Below are positions 39,071-49,819 of a stretch of DNA of 64,000 nt, one piece after another (position 1 is the first letter of the stretch; each line of letters starts with the position of its first letter). The position numbers and the translations under genes are program-made. The notes under the pieces are model-generated. The model saw only the letters and a list, made by a program, of their open reading frames with translations. It searched no databases and had not been told where the DNA came from. The DNA comes from Nosema muscidifuracis (lineage: Eukaryota; Microsporidia; Nosematidae). The stretch covers positions 62,001-126,000 of the forward strand of contig JAIOKI010000022.1 of NCBI GenBank assembly GCA_028335825.1, written 5' to 3'.

Positions 39071-39702
39071 AAAATAATTTAAAATTAAATAAATAATCAT
39101 TTTCAGGTTGTAATAAAATAATAATATTTTACTTTAGAGAATATTAAATTAAATAAATCAATTGTTTATCTAAAAAATATCTTTTTTTATAATAAATAGT
39201 ATAAATACAATTTATATATTTTATTTATATTTAATAATTATTTTATTACTAATTGCTAACCTTTCCATTTCATTTTAAAAGATAATCTTTCTAATGTAAT
39301 TTTAATTTAAATATTGTAATGAAATATAAAAAGATTATTTTTTAAGATACAACTTAAAAACTCAATATTTTTAATATTTTATGTATTGAATTTATATATA
39401 AATTTACTTTTAAAATAAAAGGTGATTTATTTCATAAAACAATTATAAAAAAATACTTAAATAGTTTTTCGTCATTTTAATATCTGTCAAATAATTACAA
39501 ATATATTTATCAAATAATTACATAAAAATATTTCTATTTATGCATAAACAATATCTGTCAAAAATTAAAAATGATTTAATAAATATTTAAATAAATATCT
39601 ATCAAATAATAACATAAAATATATCAGTCAAATAATTACAAATATATTTATTAAATATTTAAATAAAAATATCTATCAAATAATTACATAAAATTGAATT
39701 TT
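39071..39702. repeat. AT-rich spacer with ATCTATCAAATAATTACATAAAA units
   Basis: About six short units (TCAAATAATTACAAATATAT and relatives) from 39480 to 39690. No gene in the remainder. Confidence 0.5.
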
Positions 39703-40320
39703 TTAATCACATCTTCCTCTAAGACTTCTCACTTTATATTCACCAGCTTTCACTATATAACATTCACATCCCCATCCAGAAAGAGCATCTCTATCCACTG
39801 AATTAAGAAAAGTCTGTACAGATGTAACAAAAAGATTATCTTCATCCATATTTGGTATAAAAAGAGCTTCAGATACACCTTTAAGATTATTATCAGCTGT
39901 ACCTACTGCTGCAAATTCCTGAGTCTCTTTCATAGCTCCTATACAATCCATACTTGCCAAATAAGGTTTATTATCAGAAGATATTCCACATACTATACAT
40001 GATACATAATAAGGTTGTAATCTTTTACTATATAACATATAAGATATCATATTACTTAATTCACAAGGTTCCATTTCTCTATTATTGTCTTGTACAAATA
40101 AGTTATAATTTTTTCTTATCTTTTTATATAAACTTTGAGAATCTGAAATTAGACCAGTGAATCCAAAAAATAATTTTGAATTGAGAGTGTATATTTTAGT
40201 AAAAGATTTACTTACAGTTATAGCACCTGATCCTAGTCTTTTATCATTGACTATTGTTAAACAATCTTTACCTACCATAGCTAGTATAGATCCACCATAA
40301 TGTGTAGAAATATCTGACAT
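39703..40320 (-). CDS. PUP3: 20S proteasome subunit beta-3 (PUP3)
   Basis: A non-catalytic beta subunit of the 20S core. Family features are the N-terminus MSDISTHYGGSILAMVGKDC, CLTIVNDKRLGSGAITVSKSF, GFTGLISDSQSLYKKIRKN, ASMDCIGAMKETQEFAAVGT and the end DRDALSGWGCECYIVK, all aligning with yeast Pup3. At 205 aa it equals the yeast protein. As in other beta-3 subunits the mature Thr1 is absent, so it has no protease activity. ACCCCAA lies before the ATG on the coding strand. Assignment secure. Confidence 0.96.
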   Translation of the reverse strand: MSDISTHYGGSILAMVGKDCLTIVNDKRLGSGAITVSKSFTKIYTLNSKLFFGFTGLISDSQSLYKKIRKNYNLFVQDNNREMEPCELSNMISYMLYSKRLQPYYVSCIVCGISSDNKPYLASMDCIGAMKETQEFAAVGTADNNLKGVSEALFIPNMDEDNLFVTSVQTFLNSVDRDALSGWGCECYIVKAGEYKVRSLRGRCD

Positions 40321-40627
40321 TTGGGGTAAAAAAATATTTATTTTTATTTATTTTATATTTATGATATTTATGTCTTATATTTATTTTATATTTATTTTAT
40401 ATTTAATTTATTTATCTATGATATATTTGTATTTATGATATTTATTTATATATAATATATTTATTTATTTATATATGATATATTTAACTTCAATAATTAT
40501 TTACCTTAGATTATCAACTATCAAAAAAATTTACCTTAAACATAATATTTTTACAATATCTATTCTAAAATAATATTTTTTACATGTCAATCTTCATATA
40601 AAAAATATTTTTATTTTTACCCCATAA
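40321..40627. other. Short divergent spacer
   Basis: TTTATTTTATATTTATGATA simple repeats near 40340-40480, then two start-proximal motifs, ACCCC on each side, serving PUP3 (left) and the P5 ATPase (right). Confidence 0.5.
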
Positions 40628-43600
40628 ATGAGAAATATTTTTTATAAACAGAAACCTTTTCTAAAAAGAGCCTATTTATTCCCACTTTATTTCTTACCAA
40701 TACTAATAGGTTTAACTAATTCATACCACATAGTACCATTATTTACTATTCTATTCAGTATTCTTCTCTTCTTATTAACATGTTGGTCAGATAAATTTGA
40801 TATATTTTTTACAATGTATTTATCTAATACTCCTTCTCACATATTCTTTAATAATACTTTATGTAAGATAAATAATAATACATTTGTAATGAACAAATCT
40901 AAATATTTAATTAAAAATGAAAAGATAATTAGATTAGTACCTGATATGAATAGAGATTTTAATTTCTTTAGGAATAGTAAAGATTATATAGATAAAGATC
41001 TTTTAGAACATTATCCAATTAATTATTTTAGAATTGAACCTCCTTCTTTTATTCAACAATTTAGTAAACATGCTACTACTCCATTTTTTGTATTTCAAAT
41101 ATTTTGTGGAATACTTTGGTGTTTAGATGAATATATTTATCAAGCATTGTTTACTATAGTAATGCTTATAATTGTAGAAGCAGGATTAGTATTTCAAAGA
41201 ATAGTGAGTATGAAACAATTTAGAACAATGAATCATGAAATTATACAAGTAGAATTAATTAGTGAAGAAAATAGGAGGGGTGAAGAAAATGATGATATTA
41301 AAAATAAGAGTGATAGTAAAAGTGATGATATTAAAAATGATGCTAAAAAGAGTGATAAAAGTGATGATAGAATTAATTGTGACTCATATAATAATAAGTC
41401 AAATATTAATGAAAAAAATAGCATAAACAATAAGTCAAATATTAATTCAAATAATAGCATAAATAATCTTTTATTTAATAAGTCAAATATTTATGAAAAA
41501 AATAGCATAAATAAATCAAATATTAATAAAAAAGAAAAGAGTCAAATTATTGATTCAATGAATATTATGCCAGGTAATATTATTAGAATAAGAGAATGTA
41601 TAAGAGTTCCTTGTGATTTATTATTATTAAAAGGAAGTTGTGCTGTTAATGAAGCTATTTTAACAGGTGAATCTATTCCTTTAACTAAAGAAGATATTAG
41701 TGAAATAGAAGGATCAAGAATATTTAATTTAGATAAAGATAAAAAACATGTTCTTTTTTCAGGTACTGATATAATTAAAATAGATGGATTTATTGAATGT
41801 TTTGTACTTAAAACAGGATTTGATACAGTACAAGGAGAATTAATTAAAAAAATGATGTGTAATGAAGAAGTATCTGTAAATGATAAAGAAGCTTTTGGAT
41901 TTATTGGAATACTTTTATTATTTGCTATAATTTCTTCTTTTTATACATTAAAAGAAGGTATAAAAATGGGTAAATCAAGTTATAAAATATTTTTAGAATG
42001 TATTCTTATTATAACTAATGTAGTACCATCAGAACTTCCTTTAGAATTAAGTATGGCTGTAAATTCATGTGTATCAAGTTTAAGAATTCTTGGAATATTT
42101 TGTTTAGAACCATTTAGAATTCCTTATGCAGGTAAAGTTAATGTATGTTGTTTTGATAAAACAGGTACATTAACAGAAACAACTTTAGAAGTAGAAGATA
42201 TAAAATATACAGTAAATGATACAATAGATGTATTAAGAACATGTCATACATTAATATCATTAAATAATAAAATGACAGGAGATCCTTTAGAAACAAGTTT
42301 ATATGAATATATTAATAAGATAGTATTAAAATATAATAATATAAATATAGAAGGAGATATAAAAATGAATAATATAGATTTTATTAAATCAGTAAATTCT
42401 TCATTAGATAAGAAATATATAATAAAGAAGAAATATTTATTTTCTTCAGAATTAAAAAGAATGACAGTAGTTTATGAATCTAATAAAAAAACATATGTAT
42501 CTATGAAAGGAGCACCAGAAGTAATTAAGGAATATTTAATTAATATACCATCATATTATAATAAATATGAAGAATATGCTAAAAATGGATTTAGAGTTAT
42601 AGCATTAGCTAGTAAACAATTTAATAAGAGAAATCAATTTATAAGATCAGAAGTAGAAGAAAAAATGAATTTTGCAGGATTTATTTTATTTGATTGTAAA
42701 ATTAAAGAATATGCTAGAGAAACTATAAGAGATTTAAAGGAGAGTGGACATAAAATTATTATGATAACTGGAGATAATTTATTAACAGCAGTATCTGTAG
42801 CTAAGAAATTAGGGATTGTTGATAACTTTAATGATAAGTTGAATGTTGATGATGATTTGAATGATAAATTGAATGATAATATGAGTAATGATAAATTGAA
42901 TGATAATATGAGTAATGATAAATTGAATGTTGATGATGATATGAAGGATAATCATAGTACATTGAAAGATATTAATGATAATATGAGTAATAATAAATTG
43001 AATGATTTGAAAGATATAAAAAATGATATGAATAATGATAATATGAATACTAATAAAATTAATAATAAAAATAATATGAGTAATGATAATAAAAATAATA
43101 TGAATATTTATAATAATAAATTGAATATTGATAATAAAATAAAATACGCTGTAGAAGGTTCAAATATTGATAATATTTTATATTCAGAAGATTTTGAATC
43201 TATCACTGTATTTGCTAGAGCTAATCCAAATCATAAAGAGAAAATTGTTGAAAGATATAATAAAATGGGATATTTTACTTTAATGTGTGGAGATGGTACA
43301 AATGATGTAGGAGCTTTGAAATCTGCTCATGTAGGAGTAGCATTAGTAGAATCTTTTGTACAAGTTAAACCAAAAGTTATAATAGAAGAATCTAAAAATC
43401 CAAAACAAGCTTTATTAAAGAAATTAGCTGAAGAAATGAATGATCAAATACCTGTAAAAATGGGAGATGCAAGTGTAGCAGCTCCTTTCACTGCTAAGAC
43501 TAAATCTTTAGAATGTATTTTAAATATAATTAGACAAGGAAGAAGTGCTTTAGTTACTACTATACAAATGTATAAAATATTAGCATTGAATTCTTTAGTT

Positions 43601-44185
43601 AGTGCATTTTCAGTATCAGTATTAGATTGTATGGGTATTCGTTATGGAGAGTATCAATTAGTAGCATCAGGTCTTTTAGTAGCATTTGCTTTTACATTTT
43701 TAACTAAGAATATTCCACTTAAAGAAATTAGTAAGGAAAGACCTCTTACAACAATATTTAATAAGTATATTATGACATCTATTTTATTACAAGTAATAAT
43801 TCATATATCATCATATTTCATAGTACTTAATAAATTAAAGATAGTAGAAACAATTATATATGATGATAAATTTAAACCATCAATGACAAATACAGCATTA
43901 TTTTTATTAAGTACAGCTCAACAGATATCAACATTTTTAGTTAATTATATAGGTAGACCTTTTAGAGAAAGTTTAATAGAAAATCGTAAATTACTTGGAT
44001 GTCTTATTCTTTTACTTGGATTTATATTTTATATTTTATTTGATATGAATGAAGAATTTAGTAAAGTAATGGAAGTTATTTCATTAGGAGATCTTAAATA
44101 TTTTATGGGATGTGTTATAATAGGAGATATTTTATTATGTTTTATAGTTGAGAAGATTTGTTTTAAATGTTTTATGTTTGATTAA
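40628..44185 (+). CDS. SPF1: P5A-type ATPase (Spf1/ATP13A1-like), with Asn-rich inserts
   Basis: An ER membrane P-type ATPase; P5A members extract mis-inserted transmembrane helices. Motifs in order are NEAILTGESIPLTKED (actuator domain), NVVPSELPLELSMAVNSC (membrane helix 4, the P5A-type PPELP motif), FDKTGTLTETTLEV (phosphorylated Asp), SSELKRMTVVY and MKGAPEVI (nucleotide domain), MITGDNLLTAVSVAKKLGI, and MCGDGTNDVGALKSAHVGVA. At 1185 aa it is near the family length only because of two low-complexity inserts: about residues 215-305 in the actuator region (DSKSDDIKNDAKKSDKSDD) and about 735-840 in the P domain (NDKLNDNMSNDKLNDNMS). ACCCCATAA precedes the ATG. Confidence 0.93.
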   Translation: MRNIFYKQKPFLKRAYLFPLYFLPILIGLTNSYHIVPLFTILFSILLFLLTCWSDKFDIFFTMYLSNTPSHIFFNNTLCKINNNTFVMNKSKYLIKNEKIIRLVPDMNRDFNFFRNSKDYIDKDLLEHYPINYFRIEPPSFIQQFSKHATTPFFVFQIFCGILWCLDEYIYQALFTIVMLIIVEAGLVFQRIVSMKQFRTMNHEIIQVELISEENRRGEENDDIKNKSDSKSDDIKNDAKKSDKSDDRINCDSYNNKSNINEKNSINNKSNINSNNSINNLLFNKSNIYEKNSINKSNINKKEKSQIIDSMNIMPGNIIRIRECIRVPCDLLLLKGSCAVNEAILTGESIPLTKEDISEIEGSRIFNLDKDKKHVLFSGTDIIKIDGFIECFVLKTGFDTVQGELIKKMMCNEEVSVNDKEAFGFIGILLLFAIISSFYTLKEGIKMGKSSYKIFLECILIITNVVPSELPLELSMAVNSCVSSLRILGIFCLEPFRIPYAGKVNVCCFDKTGTLTETTLEVEDIKYTVNDTIDVLRTCHTLISLNNKMTGDPLETSLYEYINKIVLKYNNINIEGDIKMNNIDFIKSVNSSLDKKYIIKKKYLFSSELKRMTVVYESNKKTYVSMKGAPEVIKEYLINIPSYYNKYEEYAKNGFRVIALASKQFNKRNQFIRSEVEEKMNFAGFILFDCKIKEYARETIRDLKESGHKIIMITGDNLLTAVSVAKKLGIVDNFNDKLNVDDDLNDKLNDNMSNDKLNDNMSNDKLNVDDDMKDNHSTLKDINDNMSNNKLNDLKDIKNDMNNDNMNTNKINNKNNMSNDNKNNMNIYNNKLNIDNKIKYAVEGSNIDNILYSEDFESITVFARANPNHKEKIVERYNKMGYFTLMCGDGTNDVGALKSAHVGVALVESFVQVKPKVIIEESKNPKQALLKKLAEEMNDQIPVKMGDASVAAPFTAKTKSLECILNIIRQGRSALVTTIQMYKILALNSLVSAFSVSVLDCMGIRYGEYQLVASGLLVAFAFTFLTKNIPLKEISKERPLTTIFNKYIMTSILLQVIIHISSYFIVLNKLKIVETIIYDDKFKPSMTNTALFLLSTAQQISTFLVNYIGRPFRESLIENRKLLGCLILLLGFIFYILFDMNEEFSKVMEVISLGDLKYFMGCVIIGDILLCFIVEKICFKCFMFD

Positions 44186-44372
44186 TAAATGTAACAATTT
44201 TATTTTAAATTATTTTTTATAATATTTTAATATAACTAAAAATTATATAAATAAGATATTTTAATATAACTAAGATATTTTAATATATTTTAAATTATTT
44301 TTTATTATATTATAATATAACAAGATATCTTATTATAAATAAAAATATTTTAATATAATTAAATATATTTTA

Positions 44373-45542
44373 TTATATTTCTATTATAGAAATTCTTAAA
44401 CATAAATAAATATGTTTTATAAGAGAAATTTCTCTTCCACCAACTATAATTTTATCATTCTTTTCATTTTTTTTATCAATAAAATAATTTGATAAACTTT
44501 CTTCTAAATTATTAAAATATCTATAACTTATCGTATTCTTATTAGTTAATAAAGTAAAAAATCTTGTTTTTTTATCTTTAATATTTGTTATATCAAAATA
44601 ATTTAAAATTTCTTTAGGATTCTCAATCATAAATATTATACTTCCTATTAAAATACTAAATTCTTTAATATCTTCTAAAGTATTTATGTTAAAGAATAAT
44701 TTAGTATCATAAAATATATCATTTTTATATTTAATATCATTATTTTTCTTTGTACCTTCCCAAAGTGATCTAATATATTCATCATCTTCTTGTTCATATT
44801 TTAAATATTCTAAATATTCATTTGACCATCTATTATCTAATATAAGAGATTTATTTGGTATATTTATAATAGTATTATTATTATTATTATTAGTATTATT
44901 GATATTGATATTGATATCTATATTATTATTATTAATATTTTTATCATTAGTATTATTGATAGTAATATTTTTATCTTCATTTTTATCATTAATATCTTTA
45001 TCATCATTTTCATTTTTATCATCATTAATATCTATATTATTAATATCTTCATTTTTATCATCATTATTATTAACATCTTCATTTTTATTATCAATATCTT
45101 CATTAACATCTTTATTATCACTATTTTCATTATCAATAATCTTTACTCCCAAATTATTAAGTAAATTCTTCAATATTTCAATAATATTCTTATCAATATT
45201 TTTTTTATATTTAATTTTATTAAATAAATCATTTAAAATCCTCTTCTTCTCAATATTATTGATAGAATCTTCAGTAATTAAATTATTATCTATTTTCTCA
45301 ATATTCTTATTAATCAAACTACGAATATATTCTTTATTAACATTTACTGGTATTAATCTGTATATATTACCAATATTATCATATATAAGATCATTTTTAA
45401 AAAAATAATTATTTAAAAGATCTTTTTCTTCTTTAGTGAGTTTATGCTTATAAGATTTTGAAATATATTTTATATTTATGAGTGATACAAATAGACCCAA
45501 ACAGATACTTAACATATATTTTTGGTATGATGTTATTAACAT
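44373..45542 (-). CDS. Hypothetical protein with N-terminal membrane segment and Asn/Asp-rich centre
   Basis: A 389-aa protein. Residues 1-25 (MLITSYQKYMLSICLGLFVS) are hydrophobic, an anchor or signal. Residues 30-130 are helical, about 135-220 are Asp/Asn/Lys repeats (NNDDKNEDINNIDINDDKNE), and 225-389 are globular (RWSNEYLEYLKYEQEDDEYI, LCLRISIIEI). No family recognised. ACCCCTAA lies before the ATG. The long opposite-strand frame over the low-complexity centre is a shadow. Confidence 0.7.
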   Translation of the reverse strand: MLITSYQKYMLSICLGLFVSLINIKYISKSYKHKLTKEEKDLLNNYFFKNDLIYDNIGNIYRLIPVNVNKEYIRSLINKNIEKIDNNLITEDSINNIEKKRILNDLFNKIKYKKNIDKNIIEILKNLLNNLGVKIIDNENSDNKDVNEDIDNKNEDVNNNDDKNEDINNIDINDDKNENDDKDINDKNEDKNITINNTNDKNINNNNIDINININNTNNNNNNTIINIPNKSLILDNRWSNEYLEYLKYEQEDDEYIRSLWEGTKKNNDIKYKNDIFYDTKLFFNINTLEDIKEFSILIGSIIFMIENPKEILNYFDITNIKDKKTRFFTLLTNKNTISYRYFNNLEESLSNYFIDKKNEKNDKIIVGGREISLIKHIYLCLRISIIEI

Positions 45543-46139
45543 TTAGGGGTAGAGAATTATAAAATATTAATAACGGTAATAATTATAATAATTATATTTT
45601 GATATTTTCTAAGTAATGTATATTATTAAAATATAAGAAAATAATATCTTATTAATGTATAATATTAAGATATTATCTTTTAATGTATATTATTATAATA
45701 TTCTCTAAGTAATATATATTATTATAATATTCTCTTGGTAATGTATATTATTATAATATCATAATTTTTAATATATAAAGAAAAATCATTTGTTCTTTTT
45801 AATTTTAAAAATAAGTAAATACCCTTCTAAAATTTATAATATTTTTACTTGACTATAAAGAGATGATATTTCTATTAATTTAATAAATAGAATAAAATAC
45901 TTATCAAATAATAAATACTAAACAAATAATCATATTAAAAATACTCATCAAATAATCTCATAATTAAAATTTTTATTATATTAAAAAAAACTAACTAAAT
46001 ACTTATCAATAATACTCATAAAATAATCATATTATATATCAATAATACTCATCAAATAATCATATTATATATCAATAATACTTATTAATAAATACTAAAT
46101 AAATACTTATCAAATAATTTCCTTCTTTTTTTTACACCC
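45543..46139. repeat. AT-rich divergent spacer
   Basis: Units ATATTATTATAATATTCTCT (45680-45760) and CTCATCAAATAATCATATTA (45940-46090) recur several times. No gene. Ends in ACACCC directly before the next ATG. Confidence 0.55.
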
Positions 46140-47090
46140 ATGTGGTTCGATCTTCTTTTTTTAATCCTTGTCTTAAAAAATGAATTAGAAAATTATCCAT
46201 ACAGATTAACTGATTATCTACTAAAACCTATAACATATAAACATTCTATAATATTAACTAATAAGTTATCAAATATATTAAGAAATGATATAACTATTCT
46301 TATTGATAATAAATCTACTAGTATATTTAGACATTTTTTAGATAATATTGAAGGTCTTGTTAAGATAAATTCTATAAATAAAAAACTAGAATATGAAAAA
46401 ATAAAATCAAATGATATTCTTGATAAAGATAAAACTATATTTTTTTTAGATAACGAATCTTTAATTTATTATCAAAAATTTAAATATGAAGGATATAATG
46501 TTGTACATTATACTAACCAAATAATAAATGACTCATTTAACGATTTATTAATAGATTCGTATTATAAAATTAAGGATTATGATATAAATTTGGATTATTA
46601 TGAATTTAGTATAAGAACATCTAAAAATAAATATTATAAAGAAATTAGTATAAGACATTCTAGTTTAGGAAGTATACATAATACTATTTATACTGATAAT
46701 ATTCTTTATAATAATTTAGTAGAAGATTTTAATTTATTTTTAAGTGATACTAAATTAATTAATAAAAAAATGTATGAAGTATCAGATGAGTATATTAAAA
46801 ATGTAGTAGGGTATTTATATAAGATAGGTATACTTTATACTAATAATTCATATATACCTGGATTAGTAGAATGTTTATTTCCTTATGTGTTTACAAATAA
46901 TTTATCTGAGAGATATTTAAATGATTTTATTATAACAGGAGGAATCTGTTTAGATAAAATAGAAGAAGAACTTGAATGTTTTTTTGATATGAAAAAGGTG
47001 AATGAAATTTGTAAGGAAGGGAAGAGATTTATTTTTAGTTATTATTGTATTATAAAAGATAACCAAATAAGTGTAATGAGAATAAATTAA
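46140..47090 (+). CDS. Hypothetical protein, 316 aa, with signal-like N-terminus
   Basis: Starts MWFDLLFLILVLKNELENYP, a plausible signal peptide. The rest is a globular Tyr/Asn/Ile-rich protein (SIFRHFLDNIEGLVKINSIN, YIPGLVECLFPYVFTNNLSE) without further membrane segments. A domain resembling secreted or ER-lumenal factors is possible but I cannot name it. ACACCC lies flush with the ATG. Confidence 0.7.
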   Translation: MWFDLLFLILVLKNELENYPYRLTDYLLKPITYKHSIILTNKLSNILRNDITILIDNKSTSIFRHFLDNIEGLVKINSINKKLEYEKIKSNDILDKDKTIFFLDNESLIYYQKFKYEGYNVVHYTNQIINDSFNDLLIDSYYKIKDYDINLDYYEFSIRTSKNKYYKEISIRHSSLGSIHNTIYTDNILYNNLVEDFNLFLSDTKLINKKMYEVSDEYIKNVVGYLYKIGILYTNNSYIPGLVECLFPYVFTNNLSERYLNDFIITGGICLDKIEEELECFFDMKKVNEICKEGKRFIFSYYCIIKDNQISVMRIN

Positions 47091-47430
47091 TTGTGTGGGT
47101 TATTTTTATTTATTTTATTGTGTAGGTTATGTTAAATTTTTAAGTAGGTTATTTTTAATATGTATTGTTTTTATTTATTGGATAGGTTATATTATTTTTA
47201 AGTAGGTTAGGTTATATTTTTAAGTAGGTTATTTTTATGTATACCTTTATATATGTTATTATGTAGGTTAAGTTATATTATGTAGGTTAGGTTATATTTT
47301 TTTTTTTATGTATACCTTTTATATATACCTTTTTATTTACTTTTTTATATAGATCTTTTAAAGTATACCTTTTATATGTACCTTTACCTTCACACAAATC
47401 TATTAAATGTTTTATCCCTTATAAATCCAA
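47091..47430. repeat. GTAGGTTA-rich spacer
   Basis: About ten copies of GTAGGTTA or AGGTTAGGTTA separated by T-runs (47090-47300), then TATACCTTTTATATA units to 47390. No gene. Confidence 0.65.
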
Positions 47431-48900
47431 ATGGATATAAAAAATTCCCTCAAACAAAAAATTATCAAAACAGTCCTCAACTCAATAAAAGATTCAGACT
47501 GGTCAGTTCTTGTTTATGACAGATCATGTGCAATTATTTTAAAAAAATTATTTACTAAATCTGAATTTATAACATATAATATAGTAATGTCCCAATATAT
47601 AGATGAAGAAAGAGATAAAGCTGATTTTCCTGTTATATATTTCGTAAAATGTTTGAAAGATATTTCAAAAATTATTAATTCAGATTATCTTAATAAAAAA
47701 TATACATCTTTTATGGTATGTACCTTGGTAGAACCTGAAGATCTTAATCCAGAAATATCATATAAACAAGTTTATGTTAATTTTATAGGAATAGAAGATA
47801 GAGTATTTTTATCAGAATTTCAAGATATATACTCAATAGGTGATGTATTAAATACATTTTTTTATGTAGAATATACCAGTAAAAATTTGAAAACAGAATG
47901 TGAATATCTTGATACAAAATTTAGAGAAAAATCTAGATCAGGAAAACTTATAATATTTGATAGGAGTATAGATATGTACACTCCATTATTACATTTTTAT
48001 ACTTTTCAGTGTATGTTAGAAGATATTAATATAACTGATATGACTAAAATATATGAAGAATATGGTGATACTAAATTATGGAAAGATGTAAGACATGTTC
48101 ATTTAGGTGATATGTCAGAAATATTAAAAAGTTATTTACATAATGTAACTAGTAATAGAAAGAAATTAGATGGTAATGTTAATACAAAAGATTTAATGAA
48201 AATGGTTATGGATGCACCAGAAACATTTAAAACGAACGAGATGTTAAAATTATTATTTAATCTCGTTGAGAAATGTTATGAAAAATTTGATTATTTAGGA
48301 ATATTTAGTGAAATAGAACAAATAATATCTACTGGAATAGATAAAAAAAGAAAAAAAAGTAAGGTATCTATAGATGATATTATGAAATGTCTTTGTAATA
48401 AAAATATAGATATGGATGATAAATTAAGATTAATGTATTTGTTTATATTAAATGGTAACGAATTTACTGAATCAAAAAAGACTAAACTTCTTAAAAATGG
48501 ATTTCGTGATAAAGATTTCGAATTGAGTTATGAAAATATAAGTCAATTTAAACCTTTAACTTATCAATATAAATATGAGTATGAAGTTAGTAGATACGAA
48601 CCTACAATATCAATTGTTTTACGTGAGTATTTAAAGAATAATAAAAAAGTTATTGATATTTTTAATTTAGAACGTGAGAAGAAATCTGAGCAGAGTTTAA
48701 GAAGAAGTGCTCTTATATCTGTAAAAAAAGATGTTAAAACTGAAAATATTTATTGTATTTATATTAGAGGAGGTGTTACATATGCAGAGATAGCTTGTAT
48801 TTACAAACTCAGTGATGAATTGGGGATAGAATTTGTTATAGGAAGTGATAAGATTATCAAATCTAAAGATTTTATAAATGAAATTGTTATAGAGAAATAG
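47431..48900 (+). CDS. Sec1/Munc18 (SM) family vesicle-fusion protein
   Basis: A cytosolic SM protein that clasps SNARE bundles during membrane fusion. Diagnostic blocks are KLIIFDRSIDMYTPLLHFYT and FQCMLEDI (domain 2), APETFKTNEMLKLLFNL, SRYEPTISIVLREYLKNN (domain 3), and YIRGGVTYAEIACIYKLS at the C-terminus (FIVGGVTYSEMR in Sec1). At 489 aa it is about 20% shorter than yeast Sec1 or Sly1, mostly by loss of loops. Whether it is Sec1, Sly1, Vps33 or Vps45 is not decided; Sec1 is my preference from the RGGVTYAE end. TCCCTT is about 11-16 bases before the ATG. Confidence 0.9.
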   Translation: MDIKNSLKQKIIKTVLNSIKDSDWSVLVYDRSCAIILKKLFTKSEFITYNIVMSQYIDEERDKADFPVIYFVKCLKDISKIINSDYLNKKYTSFMVCTLVEPEDLNPEISYKQVYVNFIGIEDRVFLSEFQDIYSIGDVLNTFFYVEYTSKNLKTECEYLDTKFREKSRSGKLIIFDRSIDMYTPLLHFYTFQCMLEDINITDMTKIYEEYGDTKLWKDVRHVHLGDMSEILKSYLHNVTSNRKKLDGNVNTKDLMKMVMDAPETFKTNEMLKLLFNLVEKCYEKFDYLGIFSEIEQIISTGIDKKRKKSKVSIDDIMKCLCNKNIDMDDKLRLMYLFILNGNEFTESKKTKLLKNGFRDKDFELSYENISQFKPLTYQYKYEYEVSRYEPTISIVLREYLKNNKKVIDIFNLEREKKSEQSLRRSALISVKKDVKTENIYCIYIRGGVTYAEIACIYKLSDELGIEFVIGSDKIIKSKDFINEIVIEK

Positions 48901-49345
48901 ATTAAATTTTATTAAGATAAGTATTATCTTTTATAAATTAATTATTATTTTTTTAGATTAATTATTATTTTTATAGATTTATTAATAGACAATATTTTCA
49001 TAATAAATTAATTATTATTTTTATAGATTAATTATTATTTTTTTAGATTTATTAATAGACCATCTTTTTATAATAAATAAATTAATTATTATTTTTTTAG
49101 ATTTATTAATAGACAATCTTATAACAACAAAAATATATTTTCTATATTTAATTACTATTTCTAAAGACAATCTTATAATAATATAAATTTATTTTCAATA
49201 TTTAATTACTATTTTCTATAGATAAATTTATCTATAAGATTTTGTTATTTTTTATTTGTAATGTTTTAGAAATTAAGACTATATTGAAAATTCAGAAAAA
49301 GATAATAAAAATTTCTAACGAAATAATTTTTTTTAAACTACCCCA
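48901..49345. repeat. Tandem TTAATTATTATTTTTTTAGA units
   Basis: Four to five copies of a 60-70-base unit (TTAATTATTATTTTTTTAGA, TTTATTAATAGACAATCTT) between 48935 and 49120. No gene. Confidence 0.65.
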
Positions 49346-49819
49346 ATGACTGGCTTCTACGATCTCAAAGCTAATGATATAAACGATAATCCAATATCAT
49401 TTTCTGATTACAAAGGTCTTCCACTAATAGTAACTAATGTAGCTTCAATGTGTAAACTTACTAAATCTAATTACGAATCATTTGTCAATCTTCTTGATAA
49501 ATATCACGACAAAGGTTTACGTATCCTTCTTTTCCCTTGTAACCAGTATATGAACCAAGAAAGTGGTGATATTGATTCTATTAGATTATTTGTAGAAAAA
49601 CATCATAAAAATTTTATTCTATTCAATAAGGTTAATGTTTATGGATCTAATAAACATCCAGTTTTTAAATATTTAACTAAACATGGGCCAGGTACTTTAT
49701 TTAATTTCGTTAAGTGGAATTTTACTAAATGGCTTATTGATCGTGATGGGAATGTTGTAAAGAGATATGGACCTAATACTTTAGTAAAAGATGAGGATGT
49801 AAGTAAAATAGTTGGATGA
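49346..49819 (+). CDS. Glutathione peroxidase-like thiol peroxidase
   Basis: A 157-aa monomer of the Cys-GPx class, which reduces hydroperoxides with thioredoxin or glutathione. The catalytic tetrad is present: Cys36 in NVASMCKLT, Gln67 in FPCNQYMNQESG, and Trp124 and Asn125 in VKWNFTKWLID. Selenocysteine is replaced by Cys. The usual CGFT has become CKLT. The protein has no targeting peptide, so it is probably cytosolic. ACCCCA lies immediately before the ATG. A more diverged GPx-like gene follows in the same orientation, suggesting a tandem duplication. Confidence 0.93.
   Translation: MTGFYDLKANDINDNPISFSDYKGLPLIVTNVASMCKLTKSNYESFVNLLDKYHDKGLRILLFPCNQYMNQESGDIDSIRLFVEKHHKNFILFNKVNVYGSNKHPVFKYLTKHGPGTLFNFVKWNFTKWLIDRDGNVVKRYGPNTLVKDEDVSKIVG

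Noticed and set aside
44899-45408. Long leucine/serine-rich frame on the plus strand
   Set aside because: It is the antisense shadow of the Asp/Asn-rich region of the gene at 44373-45542; its composition is explained by the complement of GAT/AAT codons.
47091-47300. GTAGGTTA/TTAGG-like units reminiscent of telomere repeats
   Set aside because: The units are irregular, spaced by T-runs, and sit between two housekeeping-type genes; this is a local minisatellite rather than an interstitial telomere, though short TTAGG-like cores are present.
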